A DNA stretch of 64,000 nucleotides from Firmicutes bacterium UBA1739 (lineage in GTDB: Bacteria > Bacillota > Clostridia > Peptostreptococcales > Anaerovoracaceae): NCBI GenBank assembly GCA_002315385.1, contig DCHZ01000031.1:1-64000 (forward strand), in the 5' to 3' direction. Below, piece by piece: positions 32,219-41,883 of this stretch. The notes beneath the pieces are model-generated. The model was given only the letters and a program-made list of their open reading frames with translations. It searched no databases and was not told the DNA's origin. Within the stretch, counting starts at the first letter, position 1. Each line of letters starts with the position of its first letter. The translations under genes were made by a program, and so were the position numbers.

Positions 32219-35200
32219 ATGCAGAAATTCAAAAGAATCCTGGTGGCAAACAGAGGCGAAATCGCGATCCGTGTATTTCGTGCCTGCAAGGAAATGGGAA
32301 TTCGTTCTGTTGCAATATACTCTGAAGAAGATAAAAACTCTTTATTCAGAACAGTTGCGGACGAATCTTATCAGGTGGGAAAAGGTAAAACCCCTGTGGA
32401 TGCATACCTCGGAATTAATGAGATTATAGGTCTCGCAAAATCAAAGGGTGTTGATGCAATTCATCCCGGCTATGGTTTTCTGTCGGAAAATGCCGAATTT
32501 GCAAGAAAGTGCGAAGAAGAAGGCATTGTTTTCATAGGGCCTACACATGACATGATGAATGCACTGGGTGACAAGATTCAGTCCAAGATTGTTGCCGAAA
32601 AAGCCAATGTACCTACAATTCCGGGTGGACACAAAGCTATCGAATCCAACGAGGAAGCTATAGAAACAGCAAGAAAATGCGGTTATCCCATAATGCTCAA
32701 GGCTTCTGCCGGCGGCGGCGGAAGAGGTATGAGGGTTGTAAGGTCCGAAGAAGCTCTCATTGCCGAATACAACAGTGCAAAGAGCGAATCCAAAAAAGCT
32801 TTCGGCAGCGACGAAATTTTCATCGAAAAATATCTCGATAAGCCAAAACACATTGAGGTTCAGATTCTGGGAGATTCTCAGGGTAATTTAGTACATCTTT
32901 TTGAAAGAGACTGCTCTATTCAGAGAAGACATCAGAAAGTAATCGAATTTGCACCTTCTCTCTGTCTTTCGGAAGAAAAAAGACAGGAAATCTGTGCAGA
33001 CGCATTAAAAATCGCAGGTGCGGTAAACTACAGAAGTGCGGGTACCGTTGAATTCCTTATGGACAGCTCCGGCAAACACTACTTTATCGAAATGAATCCG
33101 AGAATTCAGGTTGAGCACACCGTAACCGAAATGATTACCGGAATAGATATCGTTCAGTCTCAGATTCTCATTGCACAGGGCTACCCGCTTGATTCTCCGG
33201 AAGTGGGTATTCCTAATCAGGAGAGCATTTCCATAAACGGATATGCAATCCAGTGCCGTGTAACAACGGAAGATCCTGCCAACAGCTTCGCTCCGGATAC
33301 CGGACGTCTCGACGTTTACAGAACCAGCTCCGGATACGGAATCAGACTTGACGGCGGTAACGGTTTCACAGGCTCCGTCATCACACCATATTACGACAGT
33401 CTTCTGGTTAAAGTTACCTCTCATTCGAGAAGCTTTGCGGATGCCATCAACAAATCAAAACGTGCTCTCAGAGATACAAAAATCCAGGGTGTTAAAACCA
33501 ACATCGGATTCCTTCTGAACGTTCTCAATCATGATGTGTTCAAGCGAGGAAACTGCGACACCGGATTCATCGCTGATTATCCGGAGCTGATGAATATTTC
33601 ATCAAAGGGAGACAAAGAGCTCAAGGTATTAAAGTATATAGGCAACAAGGTTGTCAACGAATCCAGAGGTTTCAAACCTCAGTTTGACGTTCCGAGAGTT
33701 CCTAAATTCGATATTCCGAAACAGCCTCTCTACGGAACAAAGCAGTATCTTGACGAACACGGCCCTCATAAGCTTGCGCAATGGGCACTGGAGCAGGACA
33801 AACTTCTTCTTACCGATACAAGTATGCGTGATGCCCATCAGTCTCTTATGGCGACAAGACTCCGAACCGTTGATATGGAAAAAATCGCTCCGGCTATTTC
33901 GGTTCTCGGCAAAGACCTCTTCTCTCTTGAAATGTGGGGCGGTGCTACATTCGATGTGGCTTACAGATTCCTCAAGGAATCACCCTGGGAAAGACTCGCC
34001 GCAATCAGAGAAAAGGTTCCTAATATTCTCCTGCAGATGCTCATCAGAGGTGCAAATGCAGTAGGTTACAAAAACTATCCGGATAATGTCATCAGGGAAT
34101 TTGTAAAACAGTCTGCCGCTCACGGCATCGATGTTTTCCGTGTGTTTGACTCACTTAACTGGGTTCACGGCATGGAAGTCTGCATGGACGAGGTGCTCAA
34201 CCAGAACAAAGTCTGCGAAGCCTGCATCTGTTATACCGGTGATATTCTGGACGAAACAAGAGATAAATACTCATTGAAATATTATGTGAAGATTGCAAAA
34301 GAGCTGGAAAAACGCGGTGCTCATATTCTCGGAATCAAAGATATGTCCGCTCTGCTCAAGCCTACGGCTGCCGACAAGCTTATCAGAGCCCTCAAGGATG
34401 AAATTTCGATTCCTATTCATCTTCATACACACGATACAACAGGTAACGGTGTTGCCACCGTTCTTATGGCGGCTCACGCGGGAGTCGATATTGCGGACAC
34501 TGCATTCAACAGTATGTCTGGTCTCACAAGTCAGCCCGCTCTGAACTCTGTAGCTTCGGCTCTGGAAAACACTCCGAGAGATACAAAGCTTAACCTCGAC
34601 GATCTTCAGAAAATATCGGATTACTGGGATGCTGTAAGACCTGTTTACGGACAGTTTGAATCCGGACTGAAAGCCAGCACTGCGGAAATCTACAAATATG
34701 AAATCCCGGGAGGTCAATATTCAAATCTCAAGCCTCAGGTGGAAAGTTTCGGACTCGGTCACAAATTCGAAGAAGTTAAAAAGATGTACAAAGAAGTAAA
34801 CAAAATGCTCGGTGACATCGTTAAGGTAACACCTTCTTCCAAAGCAGTCGGAGACATGGCAATATTCATGGTTCAGAATGATCTGACAGCTGAAAATATC
34901 TATGAAAAAGCCGCGGATATAGATTTCCCGGATTCCATTGTTTCATACTTTGAAGGTATGATGGGACAGCCGGAAGGCGGCTTCCCCGAAAAGCTTCGTG
35001 AGCTGGTTCTTAAAGGCAAGGAATACATCACCTGCAGACCGGGTGAACTTCTCCCGCCCGAAGATTTCAACGCTGACAGAGAAATCCTCAGAAAGCTTCT
35101 CGGCTACGAACCTACCATAAGACAGGTTCTGAGTTACGCACTTTATCCGAAAGTATATGAGACATATATCAAGAATCTTAAAGAAGAAGGCAGCCTGAGA

Positions 35201-35650
35201 CTTATGGGCAGCGATATATTCTTCCACGGTCTCGTAGAAGGTGAAACCTGCGAAGTCGCTATCGAAGAAGGAAAGGTTCTGGTTATCAAACTGGTTGAAG
35301 TAAGAAAAACCGATGAGGAGGGTAACCGTGAAGTCGTATTTGAAGTTAACGGCAACAGAAGAACTACTCTGATTCACGACAAATCCGCTAAAACCGCTGC
35401 CGCAACCTCACTGAAGCTTTTTGCCGATAAGGATAATCCTAACGAAATCGGTGCAAACATTCCGGGCAACATCATCAAAGTGCTTGTAAAGGAAGGCGAT
35501 AAGGTTGAAGAAAACCAGCCTGTAGCGGTAATTGAAGCAATGAAGATGGAAACAAACATCCTCACACCGGTGGCAGGTACCATCGGAACGGTGTATGTCA
35601 AGGAAGGACAGCAGGTTGCTGCCGGGGAACTCATTACAATAGTTGAATAA
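32219..35650 (+). CDS. pyc: Pyruvate carboxylase
   Basis: Biotin enzyme of 1143 residues that carboxylates pyruvate to oxaloacetate with ATP and bicarbonate. Domains in order: biotin carboxylase (1 to about 455; ATP-grasp GGGGRGMRVV, FIEMNPRIQVEHTVTE), carboxyltransferase (about 530-800; DTSMRDAHQSLMATR, metal site HLHTHDTTGN), a conserved middle segment, and the biotinyl carrier domain with EAMKMETN near 1110, whose Lys is biotinylated. AGGAGAG precedes the ATG. It leads a plus-strand group with the thioesterase, NifU-like and GGGtGRT genes. Confidence 0.98.
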   Translation: MQKFKRILVANRGEIAIRVFRACKEMGIRSVAIYSEEDKNSLFRTVADESYQVGKGKTPVDAYLGINEIIGLAKSKGVDAIHPGYGFLSENAEFARKCEEEGIVFIGPTHDMMNALGDKIQSKIVAEKANVPTIPGGHKAIESNEEAIETARKCGYPIMLKASAGGGGRGMRVVRSEEALIAEYNSAKSESKKAFGSDEIFIEKYLDKPKHIEVQILGDSQGNLVHLFERDCSIQRRHQKVIEFAPSLCLSEEKRQEICADALKIAGAVNYRSAGTVEFLMDSSGKHYFIEMNPRIQVEHTVTEMITGIDIVQSQILIAQGYPLDSPEVGIPNQESISINGYAIQCRVTTEDPANSFAPDTGRLDVYRTSSGYGIRLDGGNGFTGSVITPYYDSLLVKVTSHSRSFADAINKSKRALRDTKIQGVKTNIGFLLNVLNHDVFKRGNCDTGFIADYPELMNISSKGDKELKVLKYIGNKVVNESRGFKPQFDVPRVPKFDIPKQPLYGTKQYLDEHGPHKLAQWALEQDKLLLTDTSMRDAHQSLMATRLRTVDMEKIAPAISVLGKDLFSLEMWGGATFDVAYRFLKESPWERLAAIREKVPNILLQMLIRGANAVGYKNYPDNVIREFVKQSAAHGIDVFRVFDSLNWVHGMEVCMDEVLNQNKVCEACICYTGDILDETRDKYSLKYYVKIAKELEKRGAHILGIKDMSALLKPTAADKLIRALKDEISIPIHLHTHDTTGNGVATVLMAAHAGVDIADTAFNSMSGLTSQPALNSVASALENTPRDTKLNLDDLQKISDYWDAVRPVYGQFESGLKASTAEIYKYEIPGGQYSNLKPQVESFGLGHKFEEVKKMYKEVNKMLGDIVKVTPSSKAVGDMAIFMVQNDLTAENIYEKAADIDFPDSIVSYFEGMMGQPEGGFPEKLRELVLKGKEYITCRPGELLPPEDFNADREILRKLLGYEPTIRQVLSYALYPKVYETYIKNLKEEGSLRLMGSDIFFHGLVEGETCEVAIEEGKVLVIKLVEVRKTDEEGNREVVFEVNGNRRTTLIHDKSAKTAAATSLKLFADKDNPNEIGANIPGNIIKVLVKEGDKVEENQPVAVIEAMKMETNILTPVAGTIGTVYVKEGQQVAAGELITIVE

Positions 35651-35677
35651 TCCCAGATATGACAAGGTTATCGAAAA

Positions 35678-36199
35678 ATGATTCATAAAATATTATCTAA
35701 GCAGGATAATGCAAAAGATTGCTTTATCTGCGGAACAGAAAACAAAAGCGGGCTGCAGGCAAGCTTCTATGAACTTGACAACAAAAAAACAGCCTGTATA
35801 TTCAATGCCAAATCGATTCACGAAGGGCACCCGGGAATTCTTCACGGCGGCATAATCTGCAGCATTCTTGATGAAACCGCCGGAAGAGCCATGGCTGCCG
35901 TGAAATCCGATATCAGTGCTTTCACTATAGAACTGAAAACGAACTATTTTTCACCGGTCCCTTCAAACACCGAACTTACTGCAGTGGGATGGGTGGAGGA
36001 AATCCGGGAAAAGGTGTATATTTCGGTTGCGGAAATATATCTTCCGGACGGTCGTACCGCAGCCAGAGGGCGCGGAGTTTACTATATTGTGAAAAACGAC
36101 ACTGAAAAAATTAACGCCGAATACCATAAGGTCTTCCCTTCTGAGCTGGACAGATTTGAACTGGACATCCCCGAACCGGAAGAATCACCTGATAAATAA
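35678..36199 (+). CDS. PaaI-family hotdog thioesterase-like protein
   Basis: A 173-residue single hotdog domain. HEGHPGILHGGIICSILDETAGRAM holds the HGG..ILDE signature of PaaI/4HBT-like acyl-CoA thioesterases, followed by TIELKTNYFSPVP. The first 30 residues contain a CFICG motif (Cys pair) also common in this clostridial group. The C-terminus is an acidic tail. It lies 27 bases after pyc with only a weak ribosome site. The acyl substrate is unknown. Confidence 0.88.
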   Translation: MIHKILSKQDNAKDCFICGTENKSGLQASFYELDNKKTACIFNAKSIHEGHPGILHGGIICSILDETAGRAMAAVKSDISAFTIELKTNYFSPVPSNTELTAVGWVEEIREKVYISVAEIYLPDGRTAARGRGVYYIVKNDTEKINAEYHKVFPSELDRFELDIPEPEESPDK

Positions 36200-36216
36200 T
36201 TAAGGAGGCAAACATC

Positions 36217-36909
36217 ATGAACTATTCTCACGAAGTACAGGAAATGTGCTGCGTAAAAAAAGGTCCGGAACACGGTCCTGCTCCTATACCTGAAGAAGGC
36301 AAATGGGTAAAAGTTAAGGAAATCAAAGATATTTCCGGTCTTTCACACGGAATCGGCTGGTGTGCTCCGCAGCAGGGTGCATGCAAGCTTACTCTTAATG
36401 TAAAAGACGGTATCATCGAAGAAGCTCTGGTTGAAACTCTCGGCTGCAGCGGTATGACTCATTCAGCTGCTATGGCTGCCGAAATCCTTCAGGGTAAAAC
36501 TCTTCTGGAAGCCCTCAATACAGACCTCGTATGCGATGCTATTAACGTAGCTATGAGAGAAATCTTCAAGCAGCTGGCTTACGGCAGAAGTCAGACGGCT
36601 TTCTCTGAAGGAGGACTTCCTGTCGGCGCATCTCTCGAAGATCTGGGGAAAGGCGTTCGTTCGCAGATCGGTACTATGTTCGGTACTAAGGCAAAGGGCG
36701 TTCGTTATCTGGAAATGGCTGAAGGCTACATCCTCGAAATCGGTCTTGACGAAGATGACGAAGTAATCGGTTACAAATTTGTTCACCTTGGGAAGATGAT
36801 GGAACAGATCAGAAAGGGCGTTGATCCTAAAGAAGCTTATGACAGGAATATAGGCACTTATGGACGTTACGATGAAGCTGTAAAATACATTGACCCAAGA
36901 CATGAGTAA
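36217..36909 (+). CDS. NifU-like iron-sulfur cluster scaffold family protein
   Basis: A 230-residue protein related to the N-terminal scaffold domain of NifU/IscU. Conserved Cys are in GACKLTLNVKDG, LGCSGMTHSAAMA and DLVCDAINVAM; extra Cys pairs occur near the N-terminus (EMCC, GWCAPQ). It differs from housekeeping SufU/IscU by its length and extra N-terminal region. AAGGAGG lies 9 bases before the ATG. This form is commonly found next to the GGGtGRT protein, as here, which suggests joint action; the cluster target is unknown. Confidence 0.85.
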   Translation: MNYSHEVQEMCCVKKGPEHGPAPIPEEGKWVKVKEIKDISGLSHGIGWCAPQQGACKLTLNVKDGIIEEALVETLGCSGMTHSAAMAAEILQGKTLLEALNTDLVCDAINVAMREIFKQLAYGRSQTAFSEGGLPVGASLEDLGKGVRSQIGTMFGTKAKGVRYLEMAEGYILEIGLDEDDEVIGYKFVHLGKMMEQIRKGVDPKEAYDRNIGTYGRYDEAVKYIDPRHE

Positions 36910-36922
36910 GGAGGCGGCCGAA

Positions 36923-37921
36923 ATGGTAAAATTCGAAGGTTATGAAAGAAGAATTGATAAAATAAACAAAGAACTCCCAAAATACGGTTTTGATTCTCTC
37001 GAACAGGCTGCCGATCTTTGTGCATCAAAGGGCATAAATGTTGACGAAATCGTTAAGGGTGTTCAGCCTATCGCATTTGAAAATGCGGTATGGGCTTATA
37101 CTCTCGGCTGTGCCATTGCACTTAAATCCGGAGTGAAAACCGCTTCCGAAGCTGCCGAAAAAATCGGTCTCGGACTCCAGGCTTTCTGTATCCCCGGTTC
37201 AGTTGCCGAAAACAGAAACGTAGGTCTCGGTCACGGTAACCTCGCCGCTATGCTTCTCAGAGAAGAAACAGACTGTTTCTGTTTCCTGGCAGGTCACGAA
37301 TCCTTTGCCGCTGCCGAAGGTGCCATCGGTATTGCTAAAACAGCCAATAAAGTACGAAAAACTCCTCTCAGAGTTATCCTTAACGGTCTCGGCAAGGATG
37401 CCGCTTATATTATTTCAAGAATCAACGGATTCACTTATGTTGAAACCGAATATAATTTCGCCACCACCGAGCTTACGGTTGTAAGAGAAAAAGCTTATTC
37501 AAAAGGCGAAAGAAGTCAGGTTAAGGTTTACGGTGCCAATGATGTTCAGGAAGGCGTTGCCATCATGATTCATGAAGGCGTTGATGTTTCTATTACAGGC
37601 AACTCCACCAATCCGACCAGATTCCAGCATCTGGTGGCCGGCACTTATAAGAAATGGGCCATCGAAAACGGCAGAAAGTACTTCTCTGTAGCTTCAGGCG
37701 GAGGAACCGGACGAACTCTCCATCCTGACAACATGGCTGCTGGTCCCGCTTCCTACGGTCTGACAGACTCCATGGGAAGAATGCACGGCGATGCACAGTT
37801 TGCCGGTTCTTCATCCGTTCCCGCTCATGTGGAAATGATGGGTCTCATCGGAATGGGAAACAATCCTATGGTAGGCGCAACTGTTGCCGTAGCTGTCGCT
37901 GTTGAAGAAGCAATGAAATAA
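36923..37921 (+). CDS. GGGtGRT protein (conserved, unknown function)
   Basis: A 332-residue conserved protein named after its motif, seen here in SVASGGGTGRTLHPDNM near residue 260. Other conserved stretches are GLGHGNLAAMLLREET, VILNGLGKDAAYIISRINGFTYVETEYNF and SITGNSTNPTRFQHLVAG. No enzyme activity is established. The ATG at 36923 is chosen for AAGGAGG 8 bases upstream; a TTG 33 bases earlier lies inside the NifU-like gene. The pair is likely cotranscribed with pyc and ends at a strong terminator. Confidence 0.93.
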   Translation: MVKFEGYERRIDKINKELPKYGFDSLEQAADLCASKGINVDEIVKGVQPIAFENAVWAYTLGCAIALKSGVKTASEAAEKIGLGLQAFCIPGSVAENRNVGLGHGNLAAMLLREETDCFCFLAGHESFAAAEGAIGIAKTANKVRKTPLRVILNGLGKDAAYIISRINGFTYVETEYNFATTELTVVREKAYSKGERSQVKVYGANDVQEGVAIMIHEGVDVSITGNSTNPTRFQHLVAGTYKKWAIENGRKYFSVASGGGTGRTLHPDNMAAGPASYGLTDSMGRMHGDAQFAGSSSVPAHVEMMGLIGMGNNPMVGATVAVAVAVEEAMK

Positions 37922-37970
37922 ATCCGTAAATTGCATTATTGTAATTGTTTCGAATTATATTGAAAAAAGT

Positions 37971-38021
37971 ATCCCCGCAAAGTTGTATATACAGAAACTG
38001 TACAAGCTGCGGGGATTTTTT
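37971..38021 (+). terminator. Terminator of the pyc-GGGtGRT unit
   Basis: Outer arms ATCCCCGC/GCGGGGAT and inner arms GTTGTA/TACAA-like form a long hairpin followed by TTTTTT. Confidence 0.9.
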
Positions 38022-38107
38022 CCGATTTGATTATTCACTGTGTCTGTCGCTGTTAACCGGTCATGAGTCATTCCGATTTCACGACCGGACACATAATAAA
38101 GCTTTGA

Positions 38108-39913
38108 TTAAAAGGCTTTGTTGCCTTCTTCGAATCTCTTGATTTTCTGAGATGTGTTTTTAATAAACTCTTCTTCTCTTATATGAACATGTTTAATCTG
38201 TTTAAACAGCGGGTTCTTTTCATTAATCTTATCAACTTCTTCGTTGATGTATTTCTCGATTTCGGCTCTGTCTGCATCTTTGCCGAATTTTTCTTCAATC
38301 TCCTCATCATCAAGTCTGACAGATGCAACGATAATAATATCATTGCCCAGTTCTCCGTCCCTGGAGAATACCATGGATTCGGAAATACCCGGCACATTAT
38401 TCAGGTAATATTCAAGCTCTTCGGGAAATACATTCTTTCCGTTCTTGGTAATAATAACATTTTTCTTTCTTCCCGTAAGGAATACATATCCTTTTTCGTC
38501 AATGTATCCCAGGTCGCCGGTATGGAACCACCCGTCCTTTAATACCTCCTCAGTAAGATCCGGTCGCTTGTAGTAGCCCATCATAATATTTGCACCTTTA
38601 ATGCATATTTCACCAATTCCGTTTTCATCCGGATTCACAACCTTAAGTGTTGTATTCGGAAAAGCTATTCCCACGGAGTTACTGTTAGGTGCCGTATCAG
38701 GATTGAGGGCGCCCATTGGTGCCGCTTCCGTAAGTCCGTAGCCCTGAACAGCTGTGATACCGAAGTCCATAAACCCGTTAAGAACGTCCGGATTAATAGC
38801 TGCGCCGCCGCAGATTATTATGTGCATACGTCCACCGAAAAGGTTCTTTATATCCTTAAACAGTTTATCAGTCAGATCAATGCCGAATTTTTTTGCAAAT
38901 CTGCTGATTTTGATAGCTTTCTTCAGTTTTTCCTCTTTGCCGTTTTTTCTGGCGGTGCTCCATATTTTTTTGTAGAACATTTCGAAAATTGCCGGCACAC
39001 CAAGAAAATATGTCGGCTTTATTTCCTGCATGTTGCTGAGAATATATTTCAGACCTTCACAATATGCTATGGCAGCTCCTTTATATAACGGCATAAGGAA
39101 ACCGCAGGTGCATTCATAAGTGTGGTGAAGCGGAAGAACCGAGAAGAAAATCTGATCTTCCTTCAGTCTTATTACTGTCGGTGCAATCATCAGATCTTCG
39201 CAGATATTTCTATGAGAAAGCATTACTCCCTTGGCAATTCCTGTGGTTCCTGATGTAAACAGAAGAATACTCATTTCGTCTCCGATTATCTGTGCCTCGG
39301 TAAAGGATTTGTCTCCGCTGTCCAGAAGCTCTTTTCCCTTATTAAGACAGGTAGTAAAAGCAAGTACATCCTCTTCATCCTCATCGGCATCCATATTGAT
39401 TAATAGCTCAATTTTGGTATCCCCGGATTTCATCATTTCAAGGAAATCCTTTTTATGTTTTTTACCCATAATAACGCAGCTTACTTCTGCCTCAATTACA
39501 AGCTGTTTCAGTTCAGCCGGCGAAAGCTCCTTGTCGAGTGGCACAACTATACCTGTCCCGCAGACTACAGCCAGGTAGGACTCCGCCCATTTATAGCTGT
39601 TTGCTCCTATTACAGCTATTCTCTTTCCCTTCATTCCCATGGAAATCAGACCTGTGCCGAGACCGTTTACATCTCTCTGCAGCTCTGCATAGGTAATGGC
39701 TGTATACGGTTCTTTGTGAGATTTCTTAACCCAGAATGCCGGTCTCTGCGGGAAGGTTGAGCTTGAACCCTCCAGCATCATTTTAAGATCTGTTATAGGT
39801 CTGGATTCTCTGTATTTTATCAATTTGTCTTCGCATTCGTCGATAGCTTTAATGGTTTCCATTGCTACGGACATTTCCCGTTTTTTCAATTCAAGATATT
39901 CATTATTATCCAT
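38108..39913 (-). CDS. AMP-dependent synthetase/long-chain acyl-CoA ligase
   Basis: Adenylate-forming enzyme of 601 residues that activates a fatty or other carboxylic acid, probably to its CoA thioester. The P-loop LLFTSGTTGIAKGVMLSHRN lies near 220, VQGYGLTEAAP (A5 motif) near 390, HTGDLGYIDEKGYVFLTGRKKNVIITKNGKNVFPEELE (A7-A8) near 470-505, and the A10 Lys is in KNTSQKIKRFE at the end. AAGGAG precedes the ATG. It stands alone; chain-length preference is not visible. Confidence 0.92.
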   Translation of the reverse strand: MDNNEYLELKKREMSVAMETIKAIDECEDKLIKYRESRPITDLKMMLEGSSSTFPQRPAFWVKKSHKEPYTAITYAELQRDVNGLGTGLISMGMKGKRIAVIGANSYKWAESYLAVVCGTGIVVPLDKELSPAELKQLVIEAEVSCVIMGKKHKKDFLEMMKSGDTKIELLINMDADEDEEDVLAFTTCLNKGKELLDSGDKSFTEAQIIGDEMSILLFTSGTTGIAKGVMLSHRNICEDLMIAPTVIRLKEDQIFFSVLPLHHTYECTCGFLMPLYKGAAIAYCEGLKYILSNMQEIKPTYFLGVPAIFEMFYKKIWSTARKNGKEEKLKKAIKISRFAKKFGIDLTDKLFKDIKNLFGGRMHIIICGGAAINPDVLNGFMDFGITAVQGYGLTEAAPMGALNPDTAPNSNSVGIAFPNTTLKVVNPDENGIGEICIKGANIMMGYYKRPDLTEEVLKDGWFHTGDLGYIDEKGYVFLTGRKKNVIITKNGKNVFPEELEYYLNNVPGISESMVFSRDGELGNDIIIVASVRLDDEEIEEKFGKDADRAEIEKYINEEVDKINEKNPLFKQIKHVHIREEEFIKNTSQKIKRFEEGNKAF

Positions 39914-40165
39914 AGTATTTCTCCTTATTATTTGTTTTGTATTAAACTGCCGAAAACAGAAAACCTTTACGATTATTATTCATTTCTCTTTGATTGTTTT
40001 CCGACTTAGATTAACACATATTCTGTATTAAAACAGTAACTTTCCTGTGACAAATTACCGAACTTTCCGAAATACCGGGCAACTGTCTCTATTATCACTG
40101 ATATAGTATTATACCACTGTTTGAGAAATAAATAAATAATCATTATCCGAAAATAAACAAAACCA
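39914..40165. other. Intergenic region upstream of the acyl-CoA ligase
   Basis: No gene is seen. A perfect minus-strand -10 (TATAAT, complement of 40108-40113) lacks a good -35; it could serve the ligase with a leader of about 190 bases. No known riboswitch signature is recognised. Confidence 0.4.
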
Positions 40166-40194
40166 TTGTCAGAGGAACACTTGTCTGTTATAAT
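40166..40194 (+). promoter_or_regulatory. Sigma-A promoter of the DUF4430 lipoprotein gene
   Basis: -35 TTGTCA, 17-base spacer, perfect -10 TATAAT. The resulting leader to the ATG is about 205 bases. Confidence 0.82.
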
Positions 40195-40200
40195 AACACC

Positions 40201-40408
40201 GGCGCTGAAATACAGAACAGGCGATTAACCTTCTGCGTGGAGTTATTGCTCCGTCACAAGAAGCCCTTCTCCGGAAATCTCTGACATAACACATAAATCA
40301 CTCCGACTGTTTTATTTCAGTCATACTCTGTAATTTCCTCCGGAAGGTGCATATTTCCAATTAATAATTATTATGCCATATTGATTAAGCTGCGAAAGGA
40401 GAACTTTT
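40201..40408 (+). other. Long, possibly structured leader of the DUF4430 gene
   Basis: About 205 bases between promoter and start codon, richer in GC than most leaders here. Local hairpins are visible (GGAG/CTCC near 40239-40252, GACTG/CAGTC near 40304-40321) and two CTCCGGAA-like blocks. No cobalamin B12 box or other riboswitch core I know is present. It ends in AAAGGAG before the ATG. Confidence 0.4.
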
Positions 40409-40831
40409 ATGAATTCAAAAATACATTATGCCCGAATATGTCTCATTCTTATTGTATCACTGCTCCTGCTGGTAAGCAGTGCATGCTCCGCAAAACCCGA
40501 TTCATCAAAAAATAAAGATACCGGTTCAACAATAACCACAGTCCTTTCGATAGAAGGTCTGGAAAATAAAGCAAACCTTGCCCCTGCCGAATTCACAATA
40601 TCCGAAGGTGATACGGCACTTGACCTGCTTCTTTCTTCCGGATTTGATGTCAATGTGTCCTCAGGCTTTGTGACCTCAATTGACGGTCTGGAAAACGGTC
40701 TGGAAGGTTACCCCACCAGCGGCTGGATATATTATGTTAACGATGAAATGGCCCAGACGGGAGCAGATGAATATATAATAAAAGACGGGGACAGGATATC
40801 CTGGAAATATATTCTTGATTATTCTTTTTAG
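40409..40831 (+). CDS. DUF4430 domain lipoprotein
   Basis: A 140-residue exported lipoprotein. The signal peptide has the lipobox VSSAC (Cys26), then a Ser/Lys/Thr-rich linker and a domain of about 90 residues (TALDLLLSSGFDV, GWIYYVNDEMAQTGADEYIIKDGDRISWKY). This matches DUF4430, a transcobalamin C-domain-like fold seen in surface proteins that bind cobalamin or other ligands, or that sit beside ECF transporters. No transporter gene is adjacent. Surface ligand binding is inferred only. Confidence 0.87.
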   Translation: MNSKIHYARICLILIVSLLLLVSSACSAKPDSSKNKDTGSTITTVLSIEGLENKANLAPAEFTISEGDTALDLLLSSGFDVNVSSGFVTSIDGLENGLEGYPTSGWIYYVNDEMAQTGADEYIIKDGDRISWKYILDYSF

Positions 40832-40868
40832 CCGCCATTACTGAAAGCTTTATCCTTTCCCAATAATT

Positions 40869-40902
40869 AAAAGACCGGGCTCAAATAAGAGTACGGTCTT
40901 TT
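40869..40902. terminator. Bidirectional terminator between the DUF4430 gene and nadE
   Basis: AAAAGACCG/CGGTCTTTT arms with a 16-base interior; A- and T-runs at both ends let it serve both convergent genes. Confidence 0.85.
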
Positions 40903-40925
40903 CGTTTCTTAATAATTATCAGCTG

Positions 40926-41663
40926 TTATTCCACAATTTCCTTATAATGTTTTGCATTTGCCCGTTTATGTGCGGAAACTCTGTGCATTCTGCTGATTAT
41001 TTCTATGTCTTCCGGTGTTCCTTCACCCTTCATCATATACTTGTCTATTGCATCATAAGAAACTCCCATTTCTTTTTCATCGGTCTGACCTTCAAAAAGA
41101 CCTGCCGACGGGGCTTTTCTGATGATATTTTCCGGAGCCTGAAGATACTCAAGGAATTCATATATTTCGCCTACCGAAAGATCTGAAATAGGGTTGAAAT
41201 CAAAGGCACCGTCACCCCATTTTGTAAAATATCCGGTATATCTCTCACTTCTGTTTCCCGTTCCGGCTACCAGCGCACCCATAGTCTGTCCGATGGTATA
41301 AACCGTGGTCATTCTGAGTCTCGGTGCGATGTTTTTACTTGCAGTCTCGGATATTTTCACAGAGTTTTCAATGCTTTCGGTAATGGCCTCTTTAGTCGAA
41401 GTCAGATCCACCGTGATGGTATCAATATGAAACTGTCTTGCCACCGCAAGTCCGTCTTCCATGTCCTCTCCGAAATTTCTTTTTGACTGACATGGCATCA
41501 TTACGCCTAAAGTATTGTCGCAGGCCGCTTTACACAGTATTCCCACCAGAGCACTGTCCTTACCGCCGCTGTTTCCGAATACTATTCCGTTGCAGTGTGC
41601 CTCTTCCAGACATTTTTTTATAAAAGCTACGCGATTCTCATATTCTTCTTTATAGTCTCTCAT
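40926..41663 (-). CDS. nadE: NAD(+) synthase, ammonia-dependent type
   Basis: Last step of NAD synthesis, from deamido-NAD, ATP and ammonia. The PP-loop is GNSGGKDSALVG near 34-45 (SGGxDS type). TTVYTIGQTMGALVAGTGNRSERYTGYFTKWGDGAFDFNPI is the deamido-NAD site and KAPSAGLFEGQTDEKEMGVSYD the conserved loop. No glutaminase domain is present. The ATG at 41663 has GGGGAG 8 bases upstream; the TTG 15 bases earlier would contain that site. At 245 residues it is of normal length. Confidence 0.95.
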   Translation of the reverse strand: MRDYKEEYENRVAFIKKCLEEAHCNGIVFGNSGGKDSALVGILCKAACDNTLGVMMPCQSKRNFGEDMEDGLAVARQFHIDTITVDLTSTKEAITESIENSVKISETASKNIAPRLRMTTVYTIGQTMGALVAGTGNRSERYTGYFTKWGDGAFDFNPISDLSVGEIYEFLEYLQAPENIIRKAPSAGLFEGQTDEKEMGVSYDAIDKYMMKGEGTPEDIEIISRMHRVSAHKRANAKHYKEIVE

Positions 41664-41697
41664 TTCAAATCTCCCCAAAAATGTTTATTATACTTGT

Positions 41698-41726
41698 ATT
41701 TTACCATATTGACGGGATGAGTTCAA
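41698..41726 (-). promoter_or_regulatory. Sigma-A promoter of nadE
   Basis: Minus-strand -35 TTGAAC, 17-base spacer, -10 TAAAAT, about 30 bases before the start codon. Confidence 0.72.
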
Positions 41727-41883
41727 AGGTATAAAATATTTTTGTTTTGTGATTATAATTATATGATTGCAGTATACAAACACTCCGAATTTCAGACTTG
41801 TATATGAATAAATTCTAAGATTTTATTCATCCGGTCTGTGAACATTGACTTTTTATACTTCATTACTTCAGAGGAATAAAAAT

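Noticed and set aside
40201..40408. Cobalamin riboswitch before the DUF4430 gene
   Set aside because: The conserved B12 box and core pairing are not present, despite the suggestive gene.
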